17,131 nt of DNA from Verrucomicrobiota bacterium (GCA_003972865.1 QOAX01000294.1:1-17131), one strand, 5' to 3'. Counted from the first letter of the stretch, positions 1 to 7,748 are shown. Made by a program: numbers and translations. Notes: generated from the letters alone by a model not told the origin.

Positions 1-770
1 ATACGGATGGTGTTCTGCTGGTTGGTGGGAAAGGCATTCACGATACGGTCGATGGTCTTGGCAGCGCCTGTCGTGTGGAGCGTGCCAAACACCAGATGCC
101 CCGTCTCCGCCGCGGTAATGGCCGCCTCGATCGTCTCCAGGTCACGCATCTCACCCACCAGAATGATGTCCGGATCCATCCGCAGGACGCGCCGCAGCGC
201 CTCGCCGAAGCTGGGCACGTCCACGTACACCTCGCGCTGGGTAATTATGGCGGCCTTGTGGTTGTGATAAAACTCAATGGGATCTTCAACGGTGACAATA
301 TGGGCGTCATCCCGTTCCATGTTGATGATGTCAATCATGGAGGCCAGCGTGGTGCTTTTGCCAGAGCCTGTTGGGCCGGTACACAGGACCATGCCACGCG
401 GCTTGTACAACAACTCCCTCACTGAGGGCGGCAGGCCAATCTGCTCGAGCGTCAGTAGCGTTGTCGGTATCTGCCGCAACACCACTGCGAATCTTCCCCT
501 CTCCTTGAACACGCTCACCCGGAATCGGGCCAGCTCACCAAACGCAAAGGCAAAGTCCGCCCCGCCACGCTCCCGCACCTGCTGGACATTCTCGTCGGAA
601 GTGATGGAACGCATCAGCTCCTCAGCCATCTCATCCGTGAGAGCCGGGCCATCCACCTTCTGCAAAATACCGTGCATGCGGATCACGGGGGGCACCCCCA
701 CCCGGATGTGAAGATCGGACGCCCCCTCCTTCACCACAAGGTGCAATAAATCTGACATTACATAGGACAT
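1..770 (-). CDS. pilT: Type IV pilus retraction ATPase PilT (3' end cut by window edge)
   Basis: Hexameric cytoplasmic ATPase that drives pilus retraction (twitching). I translated 256 residues by hand from the minus strand; the C-terminus lies outside the window. The order of motifs is that of the PilT branch of the secretion ATPases: Walker A GPTGSGKST at residues 132-140, Asp box VTVEDPIEF at about 159-167, Walker B IILVGEMRD at about 202-210, and His box HLVFGTLHT at 225-233, followed by AAKTIDRIVNAFP, which is typical of PilT rather than PilB. It lacks the long N-terminal domain and the tetracysteine motif of PilB. The ATG at 770 is chosen because a weak GAG-type ribosome site precedes it; an in-frame ATG at 758, giving MSDLLHLVVKEG, is an equally normal PilT start. 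It lies 20 nt after pilB, surely in the same operon. PilU is the main alternative. Confidence 0.93.
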   Translation of the reverse strand, partial: MSYVMSDLLHLVVKEGASDLHIRVGVPPVIRMHGILQKVDGPALTDEMAEELMRSITSDENVQQVRERGGADFAFAFGELARFRVSVFKERGRFAVVLRQIPTTLLTLEQIGLPPSVRELLYKPRGMVLCTGPTGSGKSTTLASMIDIINMERDDAHIVTVEDPIEFYHNHKAAIITQREVYVDVPSFGEALRRVLRMDPDIILVGEMRDLETIEAAITAAETGHLVFGTLHTTGAAKTIDRIVNAFPTNQQNTIR

Positions 771-790
771 AGCTATCTCAAAAAAACCGG

Positions 791-2503
791 TCAACTCTCG
801 TCACCCACCGTGACACGCAAGACCTCATTCGGCGTGGTCATGCCGGCGACCGCCTTGCGGGCGCCATCCTCCCGAAGCGTGCGCATGCCGACTTCACGGG
901 CACGCTTGCGCAACTCTGTGGACGTGACCCTGTTGACGATCATCTTTCGGCTTTCATCGTCCACAACGAACACCTCGAACAAGCCAAACCGGCCCTTGTA
1001 CCCGGTGCCGGTGCATTTGTCGCAACCCTCCCCGGCCTTGAAATTGGGATCCTTGATGCTTTTCGGGTCGAGGCCAAGCGCCAGCAGTTCGCTTTCCACC
1101 GGCTCGGCCGGGCCCTCGCATTTCGGGCAAATCTTCCTCACCAGGCGCTGCGCCATGAGGCAACGGGTGGCCGAGGCGATCAGGAACGGCTTCACGCCGA
1201 TATCGGTCAGGCGGGTCACGGCCGATGGCGCGTCGTTGGTGTGCAGCGTGGAGAAAACCAGGTGACCGGTCAGCGACGCATTAATCGCGATGGTGGCCGT
1301 CTCGAAGTCACGAATCTCGCCCAGCATTACCACATTCGGTGCCTGCCGCAACATTGCCCGGAGCGCGTTGGCAAAGGTCAGGTCCACCGCCGTGTGGACC
1401 TGCACCTGGTTGATGCCCTCGAGCAGGTACTCGACCGGATCCTCGACGGTGATGATCTTGCGATCCGGCTTGTTGATGTAGTTCAGGCAGGAGTACAGGG
1501 TGGTGGTCTTGCCTGAGCCGGTCGGCCCGGTGACCAGCAGGATGCCGTCGGGCAACTGGATCAGGTCCTCGAATGTGCGCTGGTCATCCGCCAGGAAGCC
1601 CAACTGGCCAAGGCCAAGTTTCAGCCCCTCCTTGTCCAGCAAACGCATGACGATGCTCTCGCCGTGCGTGGTCGGAAGGCAGTTGACACGCAGATCGATG
1701 GTTTTGCCACCCACGTTGGCCTGGATGCGACCGTCCTGCGGGATTCGTTTCTCGGCGATGTCCATATCGGACATGATCTTGAGGCGGCTGATCACCGAGG
1801 CCTGTAACCGTCTCGGCGGCGCCTTCTGCTCGTGGCAGACACCGTCGACCCGATAGCGCATCCGGAACCGCAACGCCAGGGGCTCAAGATGAATATCAGA
1901 CGCACCCATCCGGAACGCCTCCACGATCATGGTGTTTACCAGCTTGATGATCGGTGCGTCTGCATCGACTGCATCCGCATCCTCCTCCACCGTCACTTCC
2001 CCAAGGGTGCTGACCTGCACCTCCCCCTCGGTGATGTCCTGGATCAGTTTGCTGACGGTGTCGTCTCCCGACGACCCGTAATACTGCTTGAGGGCGCCTT
2101 CGATCTCCTCCTCATCGGCCACACTGATCTTCACCTCCTTGTTCAGCGCCTGGCCAAGCGCATCAATCGCATCCAGATCCGAGGGATCGGACATCGCCAC
2201 CGTGACGCTCAGGTCATCCTGGTACAGCGGCACGACCTTGTACTGGTGCGCCACGGACCGGGGCACGGAGGAGATGACTTCGTCCTCGATCGACTGTTCG
2301 GCGAGGTCGACAAACTCCGCACCGTATTGCGCCGCCTTGGCCTGTGAGACCTGGATCGCCATGACCACGCCCTTGGTGATGAGTGTGTCCACAACCCCCT
2401 CCCCGCTGGACATGGCCTCGTCCTCGGCGAGCGCACGCTCCTCGTCCGTCACCACCCCCATCTCGGTCAGTGTTTCCAGTAAATAGTCGTCTCGTGCAGA
2501 CAC
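791..2503 (-). CDS. pilB: Type IV pilus assembly ATPase PilB (GspE/PulE family)
   Basis: 570-residue, full-length AAA-type ATPase that powers pilus extension at the inner membrane. Residues 1 to about 140 resemble the MshEN/GspE N-terminal domain, followed by an acidic linker (about 172-182). The ATPase core has Walker A GPTGSGKTT (326-334), Asp box ITVEDPVEY (351-359), Walker B VVMLGEIRD (391-399) and His box HLVFSTLHT (414-422). The zinc-binding tetracysteine motif is present as CPKC (459-462) and CDKC (494-497), which marks PilB/GspE and excludes PilT. The start is GTG; an in-frame TGA four codons upstream (2513-2515) rules out a longer N-terminus, and no Shine-Dalgarno sequence is visible. 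pilT follows after 20 nt. GspE of a type II secretion system is the alternative, but direct pairing with pilT favours pili. Confidence 0.93.
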   Translation of the reverse strand: MSARDDYLLETLTEMGVVTDEERALAEDEAMSSGEGVVDTLITKGVVMAIQVSQAKAAQYGAEFVDLAEQSIEDEVISSVPRSVAHQYKVVPLYQDDLSVTVAMSDPSDLDAIDALGQALNKEVKISVADEEEIEGALKQYYGSSGDDTVSKLIQDITEGEVQVSTLGEVTVEEDADAVDADAPIIKLVNTMIVEAFRMGASDIHLEPLALRFRMRYRVDGVCHEQKAPPRRLQASVISRLKIMSDMDIAEKRIPQDGRIQANVGGKTIDLRVNCLPTTHGESIVMRLLDKEGLKLGLGQLGFLADDQRTFEDLIQLPDGILLVTGPTGSGKTTTLYSCLNYINKPDRKIITVEDPVEYLLEGINQVQVHTAVDLTFANALRAMLRQAPNVVMLGEIRDFETATIAINASLTGHLVFSTLHTNDAPSAVTRLTDIGVKPFLIASATRCLMAQRLVRKICPKCEGPAEPVESELLALGLDPKSIKDPNFKAGEGCDKCTGTGYKGRFGLFEVFVVDDESRKMIVNRVTSTELRKRAREVGMRTLREDGARKAVAGMTTPNEVLRVTVGDES

Positions 2504-2796
2504 AGTCTTAAATCAAACAGCCATCAACCCCGAAAGCGCGGGCAGCCTATCCTCATCGGAAGCAAAGTAAAAGCAGACAAAAAAACTCCAGGCAGAAGCC
2601 ATGCACCTTGAAAAGGGCGGAAAGGGCTACCCGAAGCTCCCCCGTCAGCCAAGTCTTAATTCATCTTTCTGTCCAGCCGACGTCATGCGGCCCGGCCCGG
2701 CCGGCCCCGGGCAGGCATGTCCGGATTGCCTTCGGGGGCCAAATTCGCCACTGTCTCCCAAGCCGCGCTTGGCCAAGCTCCTGCCAAGCCACACGC
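2504..2796. other. Divergent intergenic region between pilB and sugar kinase
   Basis: A 293-bp gap that should hold promoters for both divergent genes. I find no convincing -35/-10 pair for either direction. A very GC-rich stretch at about 2689-2712 can form a short stem (GCCCGG at 2690-2695 with CCGGGC at 2707-2712). The last 40 bp before the kinase start are packed with CCAAG/CTTGG words: CCAAG at about 2759-2763, the palindrome CTTGGCCAAG at 2768-2777, and CCAAG again at about 2784-2788. An open frame runs through this gap into the kinase from 2608, but its translation is Arg/Pro/Ser-rich and unlike the family, so I read it as non-coding. Confidence 0.55.
2768..2777. repeat. CTTGGCCAAG palindrome, copy 1 (intergenic)
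   Basis: Exact 10-bp palindrome, 19 bp before the sugar kinase start, flanked by further CCAAG words on both sides. One of eight exact copies in the window. Confidence 0.75.
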
Positions 2797-3795
2797 ATGG
2801 AGACTCCTCTGCAGCTGGTCATCGGGATTGATGGTGGTGCCACTTACAGCCACGGCGTGGCGGCAACACACGACGGCCGGGTGCTCGCGGTCGTCCACTC
2901 CGCGTCGATGAACTTCACCGGCTCCTACCAAAAGGAGGTCCGTCGGCGCGTAAACGAAATCCTCCGCGACCTCGAGCTTCAGCTCCCCTTCTCCAACGAA
3001 TTCACCCATTACGCCGTTTCCGCAGCCGGCATCTTCAACGAGGCCACAACCGAGCAGAAGGAAAAGCTCTGCGGAAAAATCCATCCCTGGAAACGGACCC
3101 GCCTCGTGGGTGACTCCGTCGCCGCCTTTCAAGGCGCAACGCTTGGCCGGCCCGGCGTGCTGGTCATTTGCGGAACCGGCACCAGCATCATTGTCTGCAA
3201 TGAGGATGGGGAGTTCACGCAACTCGGAGGATGGGGGCCGCTGCTCGACGACGTTGGCAGCGCTTACTGGATCGCCGTGAAATGCATCCGGGCCGCCATT
3301 GCCGAGTTTGAGCAAACCGGCCCCGGGACCTCTATCACACGCGCTCTTTGCGACTGGTACGAAGTCAAAAACGTGCAGGGCTTGATCCCGGTGATTTATC
3401 ATCCCGAGTTTACACGCGACAAATTCGCCATTCTCGCCTCCAAGCTGGACATGGAAATCGGGAACGCCGACCCGGTGTATCAGCAAATCTGCAGCGAAGC
3501 CGGCCAAGCCGTCGCCAGCCTCACCATCCAGGCCGTCGAAAAGTCCGGCCTGCAAGCCTCGCCGCTGCCGTTGTTCTATTCCGGCGGCGTGCTCCTTTTC
3601 AACCGAACGGTGATGACATCCTTCGAGGAAACCGTTCGCGGGAAGTTCAGCGTGATGCTCAGCCAGCCCCGTCTGCCGACCGTGCTCGGCACAGTCATGC
3701 TGGCCCTGCGGGACACCGGGGTGGAAATCACCGACACACTCGTCGGGCAACTCGACACGACCTACAAAAACGTCGACGAGCTCGTCTCCAGTTGA
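2797..3795 (+). CDS. BadF/BadG-family sugar kinase, N-acetylglucosamine kinase-like
   Basis: 332-residue ASKHA-fold ATPase. Known relatives include N-acetylglucosamine kinases and the BadF/BcrA activator ATPases; this length and a single domain without iron-sulfur cysteines fit an amino-sugar kinase best. Visible motifs: phosphate-1 loop IGIDGGATYS (9-18), GDSVAAFQGA (105-114), phosphate-2 loop VICGTGTS (123-130), GGWGPLLDDVGSAYWIA (144-160), which is characteristic of GlcNAc-kinase-like members, and the adenosine motif YSGGV (261-265). The ATG at 2797 puts the DGG motif about ten residues in, as usual; the frame is open back to 2608, but that extension does not look like protein. No Shine-Dalgarno is visible, and a CTTGGCCAAG palindrome ends 19 bp before the start. 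It stands alone, divergent from pilB. Substrate is inferred only (GlcNAc, MurNAc or glucosamine). Confidence 0.85.
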   Translation: METPLQLVIGIDGGATYSHGVAATHDGRVLAVVHSASMNFTGSYQKEVRRRVNEILRDLELQLPFSNEFTHYAVSAAGIFNEATTEQKEKLCGKIHPWKRTRLVGDSVAAFQGATLGRPGVLVICGTGTSIIVCNEDGEFTQLGGWGPLLDDVGSAYWIAVKCIRAAIAEFEQTGPGTSITRALCDWYEVKNVQGLIPVIYHPEFTRDKFAILASKLDMEIGNADPVYQQICSEAGQAVASLTIQAVEKSGLQASPLPLFYSGGVLLFNRTVMTSFEETVRGKFSVMLSQPRLPTVLGTVMLALRDTGVEITDTLVGQLDTTYKNVDELVSS

Positions 3796-3803
3796 TACCG
3801 CGC

Positions 3804-3833
3804 AGCGGGGCGAAAACCTCTCCTCCCCCCGCT
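3804..3833. terminator. Possible bidirectional terminator hairpin between convergent genes
   Basis: AGCGGGG (3804-3810) is perfectly complementary to CCCCGCT (3827-3833) across a 16-nt loop. It begins 8 nt after the kinase stop, and its distal arm reaches the stop of the convergent small gene. There is no T-tract on either side, so intrinsic termination is uncertain; the position is the main argument. Confidence 0.3.
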
Positions 3834-4006
3834 CAGCTCGCCTCCTCGTACTCGATTCCCTCCTCCCAATCCCCGACCTTCAGGATGCTCCGGACCTTTC
3901 GCCTCTCGTAACGGTGTTTCTTTGCCTTACCCGGCTGGGTTAGCGCTTGGTGAAAGGGATGCTCCTCGCTGACGAGGGCGGAAACGACATCGGTTTTCTT
4001 TTTCAT
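3833..4006 (-). CDS. Small charged hypothetical protein (57 aa)
   Basis: Not recognised. The 57 residues begin MKKKTDVVSALVSEEHPFHQ and are strongly charged: a lysine/arginine-rich middle (KAKKHRYERRKVRS, about residues 27-40) and an acidic tail (DWEEGIEYEEAS). There is no signal peptide or membrane segment. About three quarters of third codon positions are G or C, in keeping with real genes here and a point in favour of coding. An upstream in-frame ATG at 4105 would add 33 residues, but these look less protein-like, so I chose 4006. No Shine-Dalgarno precedes it. It is convergent with the sugar kinase and lies downstream of the histidine phosphatase on the same strand. A basic middle with an acidic tail could suit a nucleic-acid or ribosome partner, but that is a guess. 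Confidence 0.45.
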   Translation of the reverse strand: MKKKTDVVSALVSEEHPFHQALTQPGKAKKHRYERRKVRSILKVGDWEEGIEYEEAS

Positions 4007-4321
4007 CAAGGTTAATGGATGTGTGGAAGAAACCGTCGGGGAAAGAGCGGCAAAACCACCCTGGCTTGAAGCAAGCCACTCCCCTGCATGTATCAGGTCA
4101 TACATAACGAACGGTCACAAACTTCGACCCCTTCGCCGGGGCAGGCGTTCGAAAAAATCAGGAAGAAAATTGGAACGCCTCCGAGCGCCACTCGTCAAGT
4201 GATTTCGCCGCAACAAGTTCCAACCTCAACCCACAAAAAGCCGCCTTCACCTGGCCGGGTACACCCCCTTGGCCGGATCGATCGAATTGCGCTCGAGATA
4301 AACCGTGACCCAACTGCCCAG
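4007..4321. other. Gene-poor gap (315 bp)
   Basis: I see no convincing gene here. A plus-strand frame beginning at 4088 crosses it but continues antisense through the histidine phosphatase and looks like a shadow. The gap holds a 7-bp perfect hairpin (4062-4078, listed separately), a weaker CCCC/GGGG inverted repeat at about 4128-4141, and one CTTGG word near 4269. It should contain the end of the phosphatase transcript and any promoter for the 57-residue gene, but no clear -10/-35 is visible. Confidence 0.5.
4062..4078 (-). terminator. Perfect 7-bp hairpin downstream of the phosphatase gene
   Basis: TGGCTTG (4062-4068) pairs exactly with CAAGCCA (4072-4078) around a 3-nt loop. On the minus strand it lies about 240 nt past the phosphatase stop and 55 nt before the small gene, so it could end the upstream transcript or act in the leader of the small gene. 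What follows on the minus strand is GGGTGGTTTTG, only a weak T-run. It contains CTTG/CAAG words related to the iterated palindrome of this window. Confidence 0.3.
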
Positions 4322-4966
4322 TCACATGCCACCATTCTTGCCCAGCCACTGCCAGGGGGCGAAGTTGTGCAGCTTGATTTCTGCGCGGTTCGATCGGTAC
4401 TCGATGACGGTCAGGCTGGCGAAGTCCACTTCGAAGCGATCCATTTTTGAGAACGGTTCGTCGAGCAGCAGCGCAAGGAGCATCCGAATCACGCCGCCGT
4501 GGCACAGGACGAGCACGTCCTGCCCTGCCCCTTCGTCCATCATATGCTCCAGACTGCCTCGAATGCGCGACTGGTACCCGTCCATCGGCTCGGCCTCGGC
4601 GACGTCGCCGTTCTCCAGATGCACGAGCCAGTCCTCGGCATCCACGCCGAATTTTTCCTGTATCTCGTGCCACTTGTGTCCGGTCCAGACTCCGAAATCG
4701 ACCTCGCGCAAGTCCTCAATCACTTGGGCTTCGCGGCCAAGCGCGTCGAGCAGCGGCTTGGCTGTCTGCCGCACCCGGACCATCGGGCTGCGGTAAATGC
4801 GATCGAACGTGCGACCGTTCAAAAACTTGGCCAAGCCCTTGGCCTGCTCGTGGCCAACTGGCGACAGTTCCATGTCGATCTGGCCTCCGAACACCTCGTG
4901 GTACGCCTCGTCCACCTCGGCGTGGCGGACGAGGTGCAGCCGGGTCGCTTTCTCCCTGCTATACAT
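4322..4966 (-). CDS. Histidine phosphatase family protein (phosphoglycerate mutase-like)
   Basis: 214-residue soluble member of the histidine phosphatase (PGM-like) superfamily, which works through a phosphohistidine intermediate. The catalytic signature is LVRHAEVD (residues 12-19, nucleophile His15; many relatives have RHGE). Other core residues are visible: YRSPMVRVRQTA (58-69, phosphate-binding Arg), LREVDFGVW (86-94, acid Glu88), and CHGGVIRMLL (155-164, second His156). Length and motif order fit the GpmB/CobC-type branch, which includes alpha-ribazole phosphatase and broad sugar-phosphate phosphatases; substrate cannot be told from sequence. ATG 4966 lies 15 nt after the rph stop, preceded by a purine-rich stretch. 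The same-strand spacing suggests co-transcription with rph. A CTTGGCCAAG palindrome lies inside the gene and encodes Leu-Ala-Lys at residues 45-47. Confidence 0.88.
   Translation of the reverse strand: MYSREKATRLHLVRHAEVDEAYHEVFGGQIDMELSPVGHEQAKGLAKFLNGRTFDRIYRSPMVRVRQTAKPLLDALGREAQVIEDLREVDFGVWTGHKWHEIQEKFGVDAEDWLVHLENGDVAEAEPMDGYQSRIRGSLEHMMDEGAGQDVLVLCHGGVIRMLLALLLDEPFSKMDRFEVDFASLTVIEYRSNRAEIKLHNFAPWQWLGKNGGM
4826..4835. repeat. CTTGGCCAAG palindrome, copy 2
   Basis: Exact copy inside the histidine phosphatase gene, read as Leu-Ala-Lys on the minus strand. CCTTGGCC follows closely. Confidence 0.7.
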
Positions 4967-4981
4967 GATGCCCGCCTGCCC

Positions 4982-5734
4982 TTAGCCCTCGGCGATGGCC
5001 GCCTTTTGCAACTCCAGCAGCTCGGCGATCCCCTTTCGTCCGTGCGCCAGCATGGTGGCCAGTTCGCCGTCGCTGAAGGTGTTCTTTTCGCCGGTTCCCT
5101 GCAACTCGATGAACTCGCCGTTGGCGTTCATCACGAGGTTCATGTCCACCTCGGCGGCGACGTCCTCGACATAGGGCAAATCCAGAATGGACACGCCGTT
5201 CACCACGCCGACACTCACCGCGGCGACCGGCGAAACCACCGGGTTGCAATCCAGCAACCCGTCAGCCTGAAGCTTGGCCAGGGCCAGCGACAGGGCAACG
5301 TAGCCACCGGTGACCGACGCCGTGCGCGTGCCGCCGTCGGCCTGGAGGACGTCGCAGTCGATCCAGATCGTACGCGAGCCAAGCTTGATCAGGTCCACGG
5401 CAGCCCGCATCGAGCGGCCAATGAGGCGCTGGATTTCCTGTGAGCGTCCGTCGATCTTGCCCTTGGTGATGTCACGCCGTTTGCGGTCAAGCGTCGAGTA
5501 AGGGAGCATCGAGTACTCGGCAGTGAGCCAACCTCCCTCGACGTTCTGCATCTTCATCCAGCGCGGCACCGATTCCTCGACGGTGGCGCTGCAGATGACG
5601 CGGGTGTCGCCCCACTCGATCAGCGTCGAGCCGGTGGCGTACGGGGCGATGTTGTTTTTGAAAGTAACCGTTCGGAGCTGATCCACCGCGCGACCGTCCG
5701 GTCTTTGATTTGTGCTTGAGTCTCCCTCGCTCAT
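4982..5734 (-). CDS. rph: Ribonuclease PH
   Basis: 250-residue phosphorolytic 3'-5' exoribonuclease that trims tRNA 3' ends using inorganic phosphate; family members form hexameric rings. Features seen: RPDGRAVDQLRTV (11-23), GDTRVICSATVEESVPRWM (42-60), LTAEYSMLPYST (70-81), DGRSQEIQRLIGRSMRAAVD (95-114), the phosphate-binding segment QADGGTRTASVTG (131-143), and DLPYVEDVAAEVDMNLVM (185-202) carrying the catalytic aspartates. Length is normal for the family. The frame is open to a GTG at 5755, but the ATG at 5734 gives the usual short N-terminus; neither has a Shine-Dalgarno. It sits 52 nt downstream of the dehydratase and 15 nt upstream of the phosphatase, all on the minus strand. In many bacteria rph is followed by the inosine-triphosphate pyrophosphatase gene; here a phosphatase takes that place. 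Confidence 0.96.
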   Translation of the reverse strand: MSEGDSSTNQRPDGRAVDQLRTVTFKNNIAPYATGSTLIEWGDTRVICSATVEESVPRWMKMQNVEGGWLTAEYSMLPYSTLDRKRRDITKGKIDGRSQEIQRLIGRSMRAAVDLIKLGSRTIWIDCDVLQADGGTRTASVTGGYVALSLALAKLQADGLLDCNPVVSPVAAVSVGVVNGVSILDLPYVEDVAAEVDMNLVMNANGEFIELQGTGEKNTFSDGELATMLAHGRKGIAELLELQKAAIAEG

Positions 5735-5786
5735 GACCGCGCAAGCTACCGTCACCCGGACGGCAACTCAATCCCGATCGCGCATA

Positions 5787-7571
5787 TCAGTGATAATGAC
5801 GCGGATGATCCCCACCGACATCGCGGTACTTGGTCGCGAACTCAATGCAGGCTCCGGTGTCGAGCTGGCCGGTGCAACCCCGGAACATCTCCTGCCAAGG
5901 CGTTTGATGCCGAAGTTCCGGTGCCGTGTAATTTTCACGCCGGTTGGCCAAGGTCTCGTTAGACACCTGCAAATCGACCCGGCACTCGTTGAGGTCCACC
6001 CGCACCTTGTCGCCGGTCTCGAGCAGGGCCAAATTCCCGCCCGCCGCCGACTCGGGAGCAATGTTCAAAATACTCGGGCTGGCCGAGGTGCCGCTTTGCC
6101 GGCCGTCGCCCATCGTCGGCAGCGTGTGAATGCCCTGTTTCAAAAGCCCGTCCGGCGGCTGCATATTCACCACTTCGCCGGAGCCGGGATAACCAATCGG
6201 CCCGCAGCCGCGAATCACCAGCATGCACGAGTCGTCGATGTCCAGCGACGGATCGTTGAGGCGCTCGCGATAATCCTCCGGCCCCTCAAACACAATCACA
6301 CGCGACGTGAACACATTTTCATTCCCCGGCTCGGCCAAATACCGCGCCCGGAACTCGTCGCTGACGACACAGGTCTTGATCAGCGCCGCATCAAACAAGT
6401 TGCCACTCAACACCAAAAAGCCGGCCTTCTCTTTCATCGGTTTTTCGTAGGCGTAAACCACCTCGCGATCCGGTTCCGGCACGTCCACCTGGTTTTCGGC
6501 CACCGTATTGCCGCTCACGGTCAACGCGGCGCCGTGAATCCGCCCGGCGCCGAGCAACTCGCGAACCACGCCCGGGATGCCGCCCGCACGATGGAAGGCC
6601 TCGCCAAGGTACTTGCCGGCCGGCTGGCAGTTGACGAGCAACGGCACGTCGTAGCCGATGTCCTGCCAATCCTGCAGGCTCAACTCAACGCCCAAGTGCC
6701 GCGCGATGGCCGTTAGGTGAACGGGACAGTTCGTGGAACCGCCGATGGCTGTGTTGACGACGACGGCATTCTCGAACGCCTCGCGGGTCATCACTTTGCT
6801 CGGCGTCAAATCTTCGTGAACCATGTCCACAATTCGTTTGCCGGTGCGGTACGCCATCTGGCCGCGCTCGCGATACGCCGCCGGGATCACCGCACAACCC
6901 GGCAACGACATGCCCAACGCCTCGGCGAGTGAATTCATCGAGAGCGCTGTCCCCATCGTGTTGCAGTGGCCGACGCTGGGCGACGAGGCGGCCACTTGGT
7001 CGAGCAATTCCTCGAAGGTGATTTTGCCTTCGGCCATCTGCTTGCGCCCCTCCCAGACCATCGTGCCAGAGCCGGCCAACTCGCCGTTGTACCAGCCGTC
7101 GAGCATCGGGCCACCGGACTGCACGATCGCCGGCAGGTTCATCGTCGCCGCCGCCATCAGGCAGGCCGGCGTGGTCTTGTCGCACCCGGTCGTCAACACG
7201 ACGCCGTCGAACGGATAACCGTGCAGCACCTCGACAAGCCCCAGGTAGGCCAGGTTGCGGTCAAGTGCGGCGGCCGGGCGGCGGCAACTCTCCTGAATCG
7301 GGTGCACTGGGAACACAAACGGAATCCCCCCGGCGTCGCGGATGCCGGCCTTGACGCGCTCGACTGTCTCAAGATGCCCACGGTTACACGGCGAAATATC
7401 GCTGCCGACCTGGGCAATGCCAATGATCGGCCTGCCGGCGCGCAACTCCTCCGGCGTGATGCCGTAGTTCAGAAACCGCTCGATGTAAATGATCGTGCCA
7501 TCCGGATGCGCCGGATTGTTGAACCACTCCTCACTGCGAAGCCGCTTGGTTGCTTTTTCAGAATCACTCAT
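5787..7571 (-). CDS. IlvD/Edd-family dehydratase, sugar-acid (xylonate/arabinonate) type
   Basis: 594-residue iron-sulfur dehydratase. The family includes dihydroxyacid dehydratase (IlvD), 6-phosphogluconate dehydratase (Edd) and the pentonate/hexonate dehydratases. The GIAQVGSDISPCNRGH segment (51-66), the TTGCDKTTPACLMAA region (127-141) and HCNTMGTALSMNSLAEALGM (202-221) match the xylonate/L-arabinonate dehydratase branch rather than IlvD itself. Cysteines 62, 130 and 203 sit where that branch binds its [2Fe-2S] cluster. The product would be a 2-keto-3-deoxy sugar acid. ATG 7571 is chosen because the homologous part begins about there; the frame stays open to 7715, and MLYASKR at 7592 is an alternative start. 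No Shine-Dalgarno is seen. It is divergent from an SDR dehydrogenase, which fits a non-phosphorylative sugar oxidation route. The exact substrate is unknown. Confidence 0.9.
   Translation of the reverse strand: MSDSEKATKRLRSEEWFNNPAHPDGTIIYIERFLNYGITPEELRAGRPIIGIAQVGSDISPCNRGHLETVERVKAGIRDAGGIPFVFPVHPIQESCRRPAAALDRNLAYLGLVEVLHGYPFDGVVLTTGCDKTTPACLMAAATMNLPAIVQSGGPMLDGWYNGELAGSGTMVWEGRKQMAEGKITFEELLDQVAASSPSVGHCNTMGTALSMNSLAEALGMSLPGCAVIPAAYRERGQMAYRTGKRIVDMVHEDLTPSKVMTREAFENAVVVNTAIGGSTNCPVHLTAIARHLGVELSLQDWQDIGYDVPLLVNCQPAGKYLGEAFHRAGGIPGVVRELLGAGRIHGAALTVSGNTVAENQVDVPEPDREVVYAYEKPMKEKAGFLVLSGNLFDAALIKTCVVSDEFRARYLAEPGNENVFTSRVIVFEGPEDYRERLNDPSLDIDDSCMLVIRGCGPIGYPGSGEVVNMQPPDGLLKQGIHTLPTMGDGRQSGTSASPSILNIAPESAAGGNLALLETGDKVRVDLNECRVDLQVSNETLANRRENYTAPELRHQTPWQEMFRGCTGQLDTGACIEFATKYRDVGGDHPRHYH
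5944..5951. repeat. TTGGCCAA core only
   Basis: Eight-base core without the full outer pair, inside the dehydratase gene and read as Leu-Ala-Asn on the minus strand. Confidence 0.6.
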
Positions 7572-7650
7572 GCGCTTGGAAGCGTAAAGCATCACGCCCC
7601 GTTTGCCAGCACGGAGCTTGGCTTGGGGAGCGTACGCGCCTTCGTGTGCG

Positions 7651-7673
7651 GATTCCGGCGCCCCGCCGGAATC
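7651..7673. repeat. Perfect 10-bp inverted repeat with 3-nt loop
   Basis: GATTCCGGCG (7651-7660) and CGCCGGAATC (7664-7673) are exact reverse complements separated by CCC. As RNA this would be a very stable hairpin on either strand. It lies about 80 nt upstream of the dehydratase start and 130 nt upstream of the SDR start. There is no T-tract, so it is not a standard terminator. It could be an operator, a leader hairpin, or an mRNA-stabilising structure. Confidence 0.6.
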
Positions 7674-7696
7674 GTTCAGGCCAGCATCCAACCATG

Positions 7697-7717
7697 CCTT
7701 GGGCGGGGCGCCCAAGG
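7697..7717. repeat. Perfect 9-bp inverted repeat with 3-nt loop
   Basis: CCTTGGGCG (7697-7705) and CGCCCAAGG (7709-7717) are exact reverse complements separated by GGG. It starts 23 bp after the neighbouring 10-bp hairpin and contains CTTGG/CCAAG in its arms. There is no T-tract. The shared geometry (long GC-rich arms, 3-nt loop) suggests the two repeats belong together. Confidence 0.6.
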
Positions 7718-7748
7718 TGGCACACTAGGCGCGAACTCACTCCTGCGC

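Noticed and set aside
2608..2796. N-terminal extension of the sugar kinase
   Set aside because: The frame is open, but the added 63 residues are Arg/Pro/Ser-rich and the phosphate-1 motif normally lies near the N-terminus, so ATG 2797 is preferred.
2683..3750. 355-codon open frame on the minus strand opposite the sugar kinase
   Set aside because: The opposite strand has complete kinase motifs. High GC makes long antisense frames common, and this translation matches no family I know.
7592..7715. Longer N-terminus for the dehydratase
   Set aside because: It would run through the perfect hairpin at 7651-7673 and adds sequence unlike the family; MSDSEKATKRLRSEEW is a better start.
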